In this document: positions 43,704-51,745 of the stretch, piece by piece
Position numbering within the stretch: position 1 is the first letter of the stretch
Layout of the letters: the number at the start of each line of letters is the position of its first letter
Assembly (NCBI GenBank): GCA_041619555.1
Contig: JBFKDQ010000008.1
Span: 25,537-89,536, forward strand
Direction: 5' to 3'
Origin: Oceanococcus sp041619555
GTDB lineage: Bacteria > Pseudomonadota > Gammaproteobacteria > Nevskiales > Oceanococcaceae
DNA: 64,000 bases
The notes under the pieces: generated by a model
What the model saw: only the letters and a program-made list of their open reading frames with translations
Database searches by the model: none
What the model was told of the DNA's origin: nothing
Translations under genes and position numbers: made by a program

Positions 43704-44720
43704 TCAGACCGCGATGGCGCGGACCGACTCACCGCTGCACACGTCAAGCATGCGCAGGACCGCGGCCGAGAGTTGCAGCGTGCCCGACGCCGAATCCAGC
43801 CGGCCGTGCACCAAGCTGGCGCGAAAGTTCTCGCAACGGCCATTGGCCACCAGCACCAGATCGGAGGCCGCCGAAGCCGCGGCCTCGACGCGGCAGACGA
43901 GACTGCGCTCGACCGTACGGATCCGTTCACGGCGCGCTTCCACGGTCGGGCCGGAATCAAAAGGATCCAGATAACCACGACACAAGAAACCTTCCTTCTC
44001 CAGCATGCGCAAGGCCGGCGCCGTCTGCGCATGAACCTTGCCGATCACCGCCTGGGCCTCCTCATCCAGCAAGCTGACGTAGACCGGGTAGTGCGGCATC
44101 AGCTCGGCAATAAAGGATTTCTGCCCCATCCCGACCCGGTGTACCGCATCGGCAAGATGCATGGAAAAAAAATGCTTCTGCAGCCAGCCCCAGAACGGGG
44201 AGCGTCCCTGCTCGTCGCTGACCCCGCGCATTTCCGCAATCACCGTCTCGGCAAAGAACTGCGGTTGCTGGGCCATGAACAGGAAACGAAAGCGCGACAG
44301 CAGATGTCCGTTCTGCCTCGCACGCGCCGCCTGGGTCAGGAACAGGGTGCAGATTTCCGTGGCCCCGGTGTAGTCATTGCACAGGGTCAGCACATCCACG
44401 GTGTTGTGGATACCCAGCTCACGTGAGGAATGCACCACCTTGCTCAGATGATAGTGATACAGCGCATCATCCAGCCCCACCCGGGCCTCGATCCCGCTGG
44501 TGCCGACCACTGCGCCGCTGGACGCGTCTTCCATCACGAAAAGGAAGCCGGCGCTGCCGTCGGCATCCGGCCCCTGCTGAAACGCTTTTTCCGCCCGCTC
44601 GATCTTGGCCCGCAGATGGTCATCATGCTTGGGCAGCGAGGTAAACCCGTGCCCGGATTCATGCGCGAAGCGCACCAGATGCGGAAGATCCTCGGCCTGT
44701 ATCGGCCGAATCAGCATCAT
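43704..44720 (-). CDS. astA: Arginine N-succinyltransferase
   Basis: AstA transfers succinyl from succinyl-CoA to arginine, the first AST step. The 338-residue product has family blocks MMLIRPIQAEDLPHLV, GHGFTSLP, GTSGIEARVG, LCNDYTGATEICTLFL, RFRFLFMAQ and FSMHLADAVH. The start is one of two consecutive ATGs (44720 or 44717), 3 bases after the astC stop, so it is translationally coupled to astC. No second AstA/AruF copy (heterodimer type) is present, so it is probably a homomultimer. Confidence 0.96.
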   Translation of the reverse strand: MMLIRPIQAEDLPHLVRFAHESGHGFTSLPKHDDHLRAKIERAEKAFQQGPDADGSAGFLFVMEDASSGAVVGTSGIEARVGLDDALYHYHLSKVVHSSRELGIHNTVDVLTLCNDYTGATEICTLFLTQAARARQNGHLLSRFRFLFMAQQPQFFAETVIAEMRGVSDEQGRSPFWGWLQKHFFSMHLADAVHRVGMGQKSFIAELMPHYPVYVSLLDEEAQAVIGKVHAQTAPALRMLEKEGFLCRGYLDPFDSGPTVEARRERIRTVERSLVCRVEAAASAASDLVLVANGRCENFRASLVHGRLDSASGTLQLSAAVLRMLDVCSGESVRAIAV

Positions 44721-44723
44721 CGC

Positions 44724-45929
44724 TCAGGCATCCGTCAGCGTGACGATGGCCGCTTCCAGTCGCGCCATGCCCTCGGCGATATCGGCTTCCGGAATGATTA
44801 GCGAAGGGGCGAAACGCAGTACATCGGGTCCGGCAACCAGGCACATGCAGCCCTGCTCGACCGCCGCATTGAGAAACTCCCGCGCCCGCCCTTTGAAGGG
44901 CGCCGCCAGTTCCGCCCCGAGCAACAGACCCTGACCGCGGATATCCGCAAAAACCGCATATTTCACATTGATGCGTTCCAGGTGCTCACGGAACAGCGCG
45001 CTGCGGTGCCGTACGCCGGCCAGAAGCTCCGGTTGATTGACCAGATCGAACACGGTTTCCGCCACCGCGCATGCGAGCGGATTGCCCCCGTAAGTTGAAC
45101 CATGGGTGCCGACCTTGAGACTGGCGGCGATCTTCGCGGTGCTCAGCATCGCGCCGATCGGAAAGCCGCCGCCCAGCGCCTTGGCCGTGGTCAGGATGTC
45201 CGGCACCACCTGCGCGCCCATGTAGGCGTAGAGCTGGCCGGTACGGCCTACACCGGTCTGCACTTCATCGAAAATCAGCAGCGCCTGGTGCTGATCGCAA
45301 AGATCACGCACGCCTTGCAGAAAGCCGGGCGCCGCATCGATGATGCCGCCTTCACCCTGCAGTGGCTCCAGCATCACCGCACAGGTGCGCTCGGACATCA
45401 GGGCGGCAAGCTGATCCAGTTGATTGAACTCGACGTGATCGATACTGCCGGGCTTGGGACCGAAGCCTTCCGAATAGGCCGGCTGGCCGCCCACGGTCAC
45501 GGTAAAGAAGGTGCGGCCGTGAAAGCCCTGCTTGAAGGCAATGATCTGGTCCTTGGCGGCACCGTGATGGTCGACCGCGTAACGGCGCGCCAGCTTGAGC
45601 GCGGCCTCATTCGCCTCGCCACCTGAATTGGCAAAATACACCCGCTCGGCAAAGGTCGCTTCGGTCAGCTTGCTGGCCAGGCGCAGCGCGGGTTCATTGG
45701 TATAGACATTGCTCAGGTGCCAGAGCCGGTCGGCCTGCGCCTTCAGCGCGGCGACAACCTGCGGATGACAATGGCCCAGGCAATTCACCGCGATCCCACC
45801 GGCGAAGTCAATGAATTCCCGGTCTTGTTGATCCCACAACCTCGAGCCCTGACCACGAACCGGAATCACCGCGGAGGGGTTGTAGTTGGGGACCATGACT
45901 TCATCGAAAAGCGCGCGCGTGGGATGCAT
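44724..45929 (-). CDS. astC: Succinylornithine / acetylornithine aminotransferase
   Basis: This class III PLP aminotransferase (401 residues) has EFIDFAGGIAVNCLGHCHP, FANSGGEANEAALKLAR, LIFDEVQTGVGRTG and the PLP lysine in TTAKALGGGFPIGAM. AstC and ArgD cannot be told apart by sequence alone. Its place at the head of astA-astD, opposite an Lrp-type regulator, argues for AstC, which moves the delta-amino group of succinylornithine to 2-oxoglutarate. ATG 45929 has AGGA about 10 bases upstream. Promoter and operator signals are expected in the AT-rich gap upstream. Confidence 0.93.
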   Translation of the reverse strand: MHPTRALFDEVMVPNYNPSAVIPVRGQGSRLWDQQDREFIDFAGGIAVNCLGHCHPQVVAALKAQADRLWHLSNVYTNEPALRLASKLTEATFAERVYFANSGGEANEAALKLARRYAVDHHGAAKDQIIAFKQGFHGRTFFTVTVGGQPAYSEGFGPKPGSIDHVEFNQLDQLAALMSERTCAVMLEPLQGEGGIIDAAPGFLQGVRDLCDQHQALLIFDEVQTGVGRTGQLYAYMGAQVVPDILTTAKALGGGFPIGAMLSTAKIAASLKVGTHGSTYGGNPLACAVAETVFDLVNQPELLAGVRHRSALFREHLERINVKYAVFADIRGQGLLLGAELAAPFKGRAREFLNAAVEQGCMCLVAGPDVLRFAPSLIIPEADIAEGMARLEAAIVTLTDA

Positions 45930-45983
45930 TAACCGGTTTCCTGAAACAGAAGGACGAAACGCAAAGTATAAAAAATTTGCCTG

Positions 45984-46015
45984 CCAGATCGAATAGAATA
46001 TTTTTACGGATCTGG
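45984..46015. promoter_or_regulatory. Putative Lrp-family operator between astC and its regulator
   Basis: CCAGATC (45984-45990) and GATCTGG (46009-46015) form a perfect inverted repeat around an AT-rich 18-base centre (AATAGAATATTTTTAC within it). A second inverted repeat, AACTTT...AAAGTT (46022-46042), follows. The gap of 123 bases is markedly AT-rich against its surroundings, as expected for bendable Lrp/AsnC-type binding DNA and two divergent promoters. Confidence 0.6.
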
Positions 46016-46052
46016 TAATTTAACTTTCATTTTGTAAAAGTTTATTAGCACT

Positions 46053-46481
46053 ATGCTAAGAGCCATCGACCATCGCCTGATTCAGGCCCTGCGCGAAAAT
46101 GCCCGTTGCAGCACGGCTGCACTCGCGCGACAACTCGATGTGTCCCGTGCCACGGTGCAGAACCGCCTCAAGCACCTGGAAGAACAGGGCATCATTCGCG
46201 GCTACACCGTGCTGCTCGGCGAGCACTATGCGCAGGGACAGATTTCCGCCCACGTGCTGATCGAAGTGGAGCAGCGCCTCACCGCGGCGGTCTGTCAGCG
46301 ACTGGCGGCCATCCCGCAAATCTCAGCTCTGTACGCGATCAGCGGCGACTTCGATCTGATCGTGGTGATGGCCGCCCAGGGAACCGAAGCACTTAGCAAG
46401 CTGCTCGACCGGATCAGCAGTCTTGACGGCGTGATCAGAACCAAGTCCTCGGTCATTCTTGAAACCAAGCTGAGTCGCTAG
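46053..46481 (+). CDS. Lrp/AsnC-family transcriptional regulator, probable AST-operon regulator
   Basis: The 142-residue product has an N-terminal winged helix (LIQALRENARCSTAALARQL, VSRATVQNRLKHLEEQGII) and a C-terminal RAM ligand domain (ISALYAISGDFDLIVVMAAQ, LDGVIRTKSSVIL). Lrp-type proteins form octamers that sense amino acids. It diverges from astC with a shared 123-base control region, so arginine (or a related amino acid) is the likely ligand and the ast operon the likely target; both are inferences. The ribosome-binding site is weak, consistent with low expression. Confidence 0.92.
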   Translation: MLRAIDHRLIQALRENARCSTAALARQLDVSRATVQNRLKHLEEQGIIRGYTVLLGEHYAQGQISAHVLIEVEQRLTAAVCQRLAAIPQISALYAISGDFDLIVVMAAQGTEALSKLLDRISSLDGVIRTKSSVILETKLSR

Positions 46482-46646
46482 GCAAGTTCTTGATTTCATG
46501 AGGGCGTGAGACGCGTGAAAGATGAAGCCGTTCTTTCAATGCGGGAGTTTCCGCCACTGGTCGTTCGAATGGCACGATCGCCACCAGCGCACGGGCTTTT
46601 TGAACCCGCCGCCACGTTCACGTTTGAATCAGGGCACCCCGGACTC

Positions 46647-46949
46647 TCAATGCGATCGCAGTGGGCAGGCTTCAACATGCAGGCTGAATCGTCCCTCACC
46701 ATTGCGGCTGCACCGCATCTGCATGCGGTAGCCAGCGCCCATCCGGACCTGAAACCAGCGCAGGGCATTGGCCACTGCAACCGGTGAAAGCAAACCGGCG
46801 GCGTGCAGATAGATCCAGCCATCGGGCCCATTTTCGATTTGCATCTGGCGAGTGTCGGCATCGAGGTGCTTCCGACGGCTGGTCAGCGCGCCTGCTTGTC
46901 GGGTGAAACGGCTGGCGGCAAGAATGAAGCCTGCATTCTGATTTTTCAC
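46647..46949 (-). CDS. Small protein of unknown function (100 residues)
   Basis: The GTG start at 46949 has GGGGAG 8 bases upstream. The sequence looks like a folded protein (GPDGWIYLHAAGLLSPVAVANALRWF, read in two parts: GPDGWIYLHAAG then VAVANALRWF) and ends with a basic, aromatic segment. I recognise no family. A 30-residue frame with its own good ribosome-binding site ends on this start (GTGA overlap), suggesting a two-gene unit. The weak opposite frame at 46506-46787 looks like a shadow. Confidence 0.5.
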   Translation of the reverse strand: MKNQNAGFILAASRFTRQAGALTSRRKHLDADTRQMQIENGPDGWIYLHAAGLLSPVAVANALRWFQVRMGAGYRMQMRCSRNGEGRFSLHVEACPLRSH

Positions 46950-47038
46950 TGACCTAACTCCCCGGTTTTTATCTGGTATGCCGTCAGTTTTTCGGCTGTT
47001 TCGTCAAAAAAACGTGAATGCGCTTTTGACCGACCCAT
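46946..47038 (-). CDS. Possible 30-residue leader peptide
   Basis: The ATG at 47038 has AAGGA 8 bases upstream and the frame MGRSKAHSRFFDETAEKLTA... stops in an overlap with the next start (GTGA). It could be a translated leader coupling expression of the following gene. The frame is so short that chance is a real alternative. Confidence 0.3.
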   Translation of the reverse strand: MGRSKAHSRFFDETAEKLTAYQIKTGELGQ

Positions 47039-47385
47039 TGCCGCTGTCCTTTTTCGTTTCCGGGGCTTGAGCCTGGCGCCACCCGTGTCGGTCTGATGCC
47101 TTGACAACAGTGGCCTCGACCCTGATGACCAGGGTGAGAAAATCCACACCTCCGCCCCGCTGGCGACGACCTACCACAGCGGCCATCGAACTGACCACAG
47201 CCGATCAGCGCAAGCGCCTGCGCCTGACGTCCAAGCCTCTGAGTTCAGGCATGTATTCAGCGCCAGCCGGACTGACAACCGGGGGCGCGGTTAAATCCAC
47301 TGGGTGACAGACGAGACATCTGCCTTGACAGAAAATTGTCATCGGCGCGGACAAGCTGCGCGCTCACTTGTTCGCCAGAATCCGC
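47039..47385. other. Gene-less 347-base stretch
   Basis: It lies between the small minus-strand genes and the plus-strand membrane protein, so it should hold divergent promoters. I see no credible gene, repeat or RNA structure. Two minus-strand open frames crossing it (to 47149 and 47198) lack ribosome-binding sites and protein-like composition. Confidence 0.4.
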
Positions 47386-47943
47386 ATGAGTCACCTCGTC
47401 CTCAACATCATTCTCTACACACTGATCGCACTGGGGCTTACCTTGCCTCTGGTCTTTCTTCTGATTCGCGGGCGCATTGCCCAGCAACGCACCCAACTCG
47501 CGCAGGCCTGGCGTGAGACCATCACGAAGGAAGCAGGCAAGGCCGACGTGCTCGGTGAGATCGAGGAGCAACTGCGCAGCCTGATCGAGCGCGAGCTCAA
47601 GTTGCTGGAGGACGTCACGGTCCTGCAGCGCGAAATCGCTGATCTGCCAACAGACAATCCCGACCCCACACGTCTGGCTCAGGTTGAGCAGCGCACCCAA
47701 CAAGCCATTGCGGGACTGGCCGCGGTGATGGAAGCCCAAGTCGAAAGCGAAGGCGGTGCCCGCTTGCGTTCCAAGGCCGACAGGCTGGCGGAAAAGCACG
47801 CCGACAATGACCGGGCCCTGCGCCGTCTGCAGGATGTTGCGGCCCATGTGGCATCTGCACGGGAAGCCCAGAGTTTCAGTGGCCGCGTGCGCCGCAAATT
47901 CTATGAGGAGGCGCCGGCGCCTCAATTCCCGAACGGGACCTGA
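47386..47943 (+). CDS. Membrane-anchored coiled-coil protein of unknown function
   Basis: The 185-residue product has one N-terminal membrane helix (VLNIILYTLIALGLTLPLVF) followed by basic RGRIAQQR, which predicts an Nin-Cin... orientation with a cytoplasmic-facing or stalk-like C-terminus rich in heptads (EEQLRSLIERELKLLEDVTV, TRLAQVEQRTQQAIAGLAAV). The C-terminal tail is basic, then Pro-rich. Composition suggests a membrane-tethered coiled coil of the LemA/YtxH-like sort, but I do not recognise a family. The start is chosen before the membrane helix; ribosome-binding signal is poor, and an in-frame start at 47368 is possible. Confidence 0.6.
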   Translation: MSHLVLNIILYTLIALGLTLPLVFLLIRGRIAQQRTQLAQAWRETITKEAGKADVLGEIEEQLRSLIERELKLLEDVTVLQREIADLPTDNPDPTRLAQVEQRTQQAIAGLAAVMEAQVESEGGARLRSKADRLAEKHADNDRALRRLQDVAAHVASAREAQSFSGRVRRKFYEEAPAPQFPNGT

Positions 47944-48153
47944 CCGACTGCGGGGGAAGCCATGCCGGCCCTCGCAGCATACGGTGACCGGTCGGTCACT
48001 CTCAGGCCGTCAAAAGCTGGAGCTTTCCAAGCACTGGCCAAGAACGGTCCTGAGCCGGAAAACGCTCAGCGGCGAAGCGAGGCAGAGACGCCTTGCTTGG
48101 CCGACGCGCGGCAGCCAGATGCCTCAGCGGCATCTGGCTGATCGTAAAACCGC

Positions 48154-48795
48154 TCAGGGCGCCAGTCGGGTGATGCTCCACTGCCCCGAATCATCGGGCA
48201 GATATTCAAAACGATCGTGCAGGCGATTCTCCCCGCCCTGCCAGAATTCGAAACGATGGGGGCGGACCCGGTAGCCTCCCCAAAAATCCGGCAGGGGAAT
48301 TTCGCCTTGCTGAAATTTCTGCTTCAGCGCTTCAAACTGGTTCAGCAATACGCTGCGCGAACTCAGCGGATGGCTCTGATGCGAAGCCCAGGCGGCCAGC
48401 TGACTGTCCCGCGGGCGACTGAGAAAATACTTCAAGGCCGTGGCGGTCGGCAGCTTTTCCGCCAACCCAGAGATCTTCACCTGCCGTTCCATCACATGCC
48501 ACGGAAAATGCAGGCTGACGCGGTCATTCACCGCCATGTCCGCCGCTTTACGGCTGCCATGATTGGTATAGAAAACCAGTCCTGCGTGATCGAAATGCTT
48601 GAGCAGCACGATGCGCTGGGACGGCTGTCCCTGTGCGTCCACCGTCGCCAGGGTCATGGCGGTGGGGTCATACAATCCGCTGTCCACCGCCTGCTCCATC
48701 CAGCGCTCGAACTGATCAAAGGGATCATCCGCCAGGTCCTTGCGCCGCAGGCCACCCAGCAGGTATTCCCTCCGCATCTGTTCCAGGTCCATCAT
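48154..48795 (-). CDS. pdxH: Pyridoxamine 5'-phosphate oxidase
   Basis: PdxH oxidises pyridoxine or pyridoxamine 5'-phosphate to pyridoxal 5'-phosphate using FMN and oxygen, as a dimer. The 213-residue product has AMTLATVDAQGQPSQRIVLL, FYTNHGSRKAADM, HFPWHVMERQVKISG, ASHQSHPLSSR and the C-terminal FEFWQGGENRLHDRFEY, all typical. PLP is the cofactor of AstC in this window. The start is the first of two ATGs (48795); the gene is monocistronic and 67 bases downstream of gmhA on the same strand. Confidence 0.96.
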   Translation of the reverse strand: MMDLEQMRREYLLGGLRRKDLADDPFDQFERWMEQAVDSGLYDPTAMTLATVDAQGQPSQRIVLLKHFDHAGLVFYTNHGSRKAADMAVNDRVSLHFPWHVMERQVKISGLAEKLPTATALKYFLSRPRDSQLAAWASHQSHPLSSRSVLLNQFEALKQKFQQGEIPLPDFWGGYRVRPHRFEFWQGGENRLHDRFEYLPDDSGQWSITRLAP

Positions 48796-48862
48796 GTTCG
48801 TCTCGATTCGGTCACAAACTCAAAACGATACCGCGATCACGGCACGCGCGCTGCAGCGCCGC

Positions 48863-49447
48863 TCAATCCGCGCGCGCCATCTCGCACAGATCACAGATCA
48901 GATGACCGATCAGGCCATGCACTTCCTGAATGTGGGAAGTGGCCTGCGCCGGCACCGTCAAGGCCAGGTCCGCCATCGGTGCCAGACGACCGCCATCACG
49001 GCCACACAGGCCAATGACCAGACACCCCAGGCTGCGCGCCCGCTGGACCGCCTCGAGGACATTGGGCGATTCACCGGAGCTTGAATAGGCCAGCAGCACA
49101 TCACCTGGTCGCGCCAGCGCTTCGATTTGACGTGCGAACACCTGTTCGAAGCCGAAATCATTGGCGATTGCGGTCAGCGCGGAACTGTCGGTGGTCAGAG
49201 CCAGTGCGGCCAGACCCGGCCTTGCGCGCACATAGCGCCCGCAGAACTCGGCCGCGATGTGCTGGCAGTCGGCCGCCGAGCCACCATTTCCACACAGCAG
49301 AATCTTGCCACCGCCTTCGAGCGCCCCGGCGCACAGGGCGGCCGCCTCGACGATCAATGGGGCCAGGTGCTGCCGCGCCGCTTCGATGGCCTGCAGATGG
49401 GCGTTGAAATGCGCCTCCACCCGCTGCTTTGCCTGCTCCGGGCTCAT
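48863..49447 (-). CDS. gmhA: Sedoheptulose-7-phosphate (D-glycero-D-manno-heptose) isomerase
   Basis: GmhA isomerises sedoheptulose 7-phosphate to D-glycero-D-manno-heptose 7-phosphate, the first step of LPS-heptose synthesis. The 194-residue SIS-domain product has LLCGNGGSAADCQHIAAEF, LTTDSSALTAIANDFGF and AYSSSGESPNVLEAV, matching the family length and active site. Its ATG overlaps the hldE stop (ATGA), so the two enzymes are coupled in order hldE-gmhA. Confidence 0.96.
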   Translation of the reverse strand: MSPEQAKQRVEAHFNAHLQAIEAARQHLAPLIVEAAALCAGALEGGGKILLCGNGGSAADCQHIAAEFCGRYVRARPGLAALALTTDSSALTAIANDFGFEQVFARQIEALARPGDVLLAYSSSGESPNVLEAVQRARSLGCLVIGLCGRDGGRLAPMADLALTVPAQATSHIQEVHGLIGHLICDLCEMARAD

Positions 49448-50907
49448 GATCGATTGGCCTGCTTCAGCACGGCCGCTGATCGGGCCATCAGGCCGGAACT
49501 TGAATGGCCCCCGTGCAGATCCAGGCAGATCACCTGCCCGCCATGAGCAAGCACCGCGCGGGAACCGGCAATCTGATCGGGCGTGTAGTCGGCCCCCTTG
49601 GTCAACACATCTGGGAGGATGCTTTCGATCAGACGGGCCGGCGTGTCCTCGGCAAAGGACAACACCCAGTCCACGCTCTTGAGCCCGGCGAGCACCGCCA
49701 TCCGGTCAGCTACAGAATTCAGCGGCCTGCCTTCACCCTTCAGCCGGCGTACCGAATCATCGTCATTGACCGCAATGATCAACAGATCCCCCAGCCTGCG
49801 CGCCTCGTCGAGAAAACGCACATGACCGGCATGCAGCAGATCGAAACAGCCGTTGGTCATGACCACCCGCTGTCCGGCCGCGCGCGCCTCTTTCACGCGT
49901 TGCAACAGGGTCCTTTCATCCAGGATCACGGCCTGCGCCATGCCCTGCCCCCCCATCGCCGCCAGCAGCTCCGCCGGAGTCACCGCTGTGGCACCCAGTT
50001 TGGCGACCACCAGACCGGCAGCCAGGTTCGCCAGGCGCGCAGCGGCGATCCAGTCCATGCCTGCAGCGAGGCCTGCTGCAAGCACCGCGACCACGGTGTC
50101 GCCGGCGCCGGTTACGTCATACACCTCTCGCGCCATCGCCGGCAGATGCTCCACCCGGCCACCCTCGAGCAGCAGGGACATCCCCTTGTCGCTGCGGGTC
50201 ACCAGCAAGGCATCCAGGGCCAGCTCCTGCCGAAGAAGCTGGCCTTTTTCCTCGATGTCCGCATCATCACGACAGCTTCCCACCACCGCCTCGAATTCAT
50301 GCAGGTTGGGCGTGAGGCAGCTGGCTCCGCGATAGCGCGAGAAATCGCTGCCTTTCGGGTCGATGATCACCGGCTTGCCCTGAGCACGGACCGCCTCGAT
50401 CAGGCTGAGTGGACCTTGCAGCGACCCTTTACCGTAATCCGACAGCACCACAACATCGGCGTGCGCCATGCGCTCCGAAAAAGCCTGCAGCCAGGCCTCG
50501 CGATCAAATGCCCCCTCGGCGGCAAACGAGGATTCGAAATCCAGCCGGATCAATTGCTGATGGCGCGACAGCACCCTCAATTTGGTGATGGTCGCCTGCT
50601 GCGCACTGGCGATGAGGCTGACCGCGATGGCCTTTTGCCGCAGCAGTTCATGCAATCGACGACCGGCCTCATCGGTCCCGACGACACCAATCAATTGGGT
50701 CTTCACACCCAGTGCGGCAAGATTGACCGCCACATTGCCGGCCCCGCCTGGACCCGCACTTTCCTGCTCGACCCGCACCACCGGAACCGGCGCTTCCGGC
50801 GAGATCCGCTGGGTTGAGCCGCTGTAATAGCGGTCCAGCATCAGATCACCGGCCACCAGCACCCGGCCTTGCTCAAGACTGGGGAGACCGCCGGCGAAGG
50901 GGCTCAT
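49444..50907 (-). CDS. hldE: Bifunctional heptose-7-phosphate kinase / heptose-1-phosphate adenylyltransferase
   Basis: HldE performs two steps in making ADP-L-glycero-D-manno-heptose for the LPS core. The N-terminal ribokinase-type domain (about 1-320) has ISPEAPVPVVRVE, GGAGNVAVNLAALG and DVTGAGDTVVAVLAAGLAAG. The C-terminal nucleotidyltransferase (about 350-487) has MTNGCFDLLHAGHVRFLDEA and the GADYTPDQIAGS segment. At 487 residues it is a full fusion. It diverges from gmhB across 73 bases, so the heptose genes form a divergent cluster. Confidence 0.96.
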   Translation of the reverse strand: MSPFAGGLPSLEQGRVLVAGDLMLDRYYSGSTQRISPEAPVPVVRVEQESAGPGGAGNVAVNLAALGVKTQLIGVVGTDEAGRRLHELLRQKAIAVSLIASAQQATITKLRVLSRHQQLIRLDFESSFAAEGAFDREAWLQAFSERMAHADVVVLSDYGKGSLQGPLSLIEAVRAQGKPVIIDPKGSDFSRYRGASCLTPNLHEFEAVVGSCRDDADIEEKGQLLRQELALDALLVTRSDKGMSLLLEGGRVEHLPAMAREVYDVTGAGDTVVAVLAAGLAAGMDWIAAARLANLAAGLVVAKLGATAVTPAELLAAMGGQGMAQAVILDERTLLQRVKEARAAGQRVVMTNGCFDLLHAGHVRFLDEARRLGDLLIIAVNDDDSVRRLKGEGRPLNSVADRMAVLAGLKSVDWVLSFAEDTPARLIESILPDVLTKGADYTPDQIAGSRAVLAHGGQVICLDLHGGHSSSGLMARSAAVLKQANRS

Positions 50908-50980
50908 GATTTTCGTCCTAGTGTGATTAGATCCAGGCGCTTCATTCTGGACCAGTGTTGCTTCAGGTTAAAGTGCGCAC

Positions 50981-51553
50981 ATGAGTCTTTATTATCGGTC
51001 CCGCCGGCCGCGCAGCAGTCACGCGGCCTTCCTGGACCGGGACGGCCTGCTGATCAAGGACACCGGCCACCCGCATCAGGTGGCGGATCTGCGTCTGATC
51101 GATGGTGCGGTGCAGCTATGCCGCAGGCTGCAAGCGGCGGGCTATGCCCTGATCGTGGTCAGCAATCAGTCAGGCCTGGCCCGCAAGCTTTTCGACGAGC
51201 ACCAGTACCGCGAATTCACCACCGTCCTGCGTCACCAGTTCTACCAGCAGGGCGTCCGGCTCGATGCAATCCTGCCCTGCCCGCATCTGCGTGGCGGCAA
51301 CAATCCCCGCTACGCACGCTGGTGCCAGTGCCGTAAACCCGCACCGGGACTGATCACCCGCGCCGCCCGCCAGATGGGTCTGAACATCAGGCTCTCCATG
51401 ATGATCGGCGACAGCCCGCGTGACCTTGCTGCAGCCCGCCGGGCCGGCGTGCGCCGGCGCATCCTGTTCACGCCGGATCCGCAGCGGCGTCATGTCCGCC
51501 AGCGACCTGACCAGATTCGGGTCTCCAGGCTCGAACAGATTAGCGCGCATTAA
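50981..51553 (+). CDS. gmhB: D-glycero-beta-D-manno-heptose-1,7-bisphosphate 7-phosphatase
   Basis: GmhB is the HAD phosphatase between the two HldE steps. Motif I AFLDRDGLLIKD supplies Asp19 and Asp21, motif II is VVSNQSG, the zinc loop CPHLRGGNNPRYARWCQC carries the Cys/His ligands and motif IV is IGDSPRDLAAA. The 190-residue length is normal. The signature DRDG (with both aspartates) contrasts with the altered HAD at 10455. The ribosome-binding site is unclear; the ATG is the only one before motif I. Confidence 0.93.
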   Translation: MSLYYRSRRPRSSHAAFLDRDGLLIKDTGHPHQVADLRLIDGAVQLCRRLQAAGYALIVVSNQSGLARKLFDEHQYREFTTVLRHQFYQQGVRLDAILPCPHLRGGNNPRYARWCQCRKPAPGLITRAARQMGLNIRLSMMIGDSPRDLAAARRAGVRRRILFTPDPQRRHVRQRPDQIRVSRLEQISAH

Positions 51554-51745
51554 CACGCAAACGTCGGCGCTGCAGTGCCAGGTGGTGCTTCTCCGCCGGC
51601 CACTCGCCCCCGGGTGACCAACCCGGCTGAGGGGAGGGGGATTCGCGGCCGGGTCGCGCCAGAACCAGGCATTCGGCACCGACTGCGCCCCAGGTGCCTG
51701 CGCGTCTGGCTATGCTGTAGCCCTGCATGAATTCTGAGAAAGCTG

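Noticed and set aside
46506..46787. Plus-strand open frame of 93 codons
   Set aside because: It overlaps the better-supported minus-strand small gene, lacks a ribosome-binding site and has shadow-like composition.
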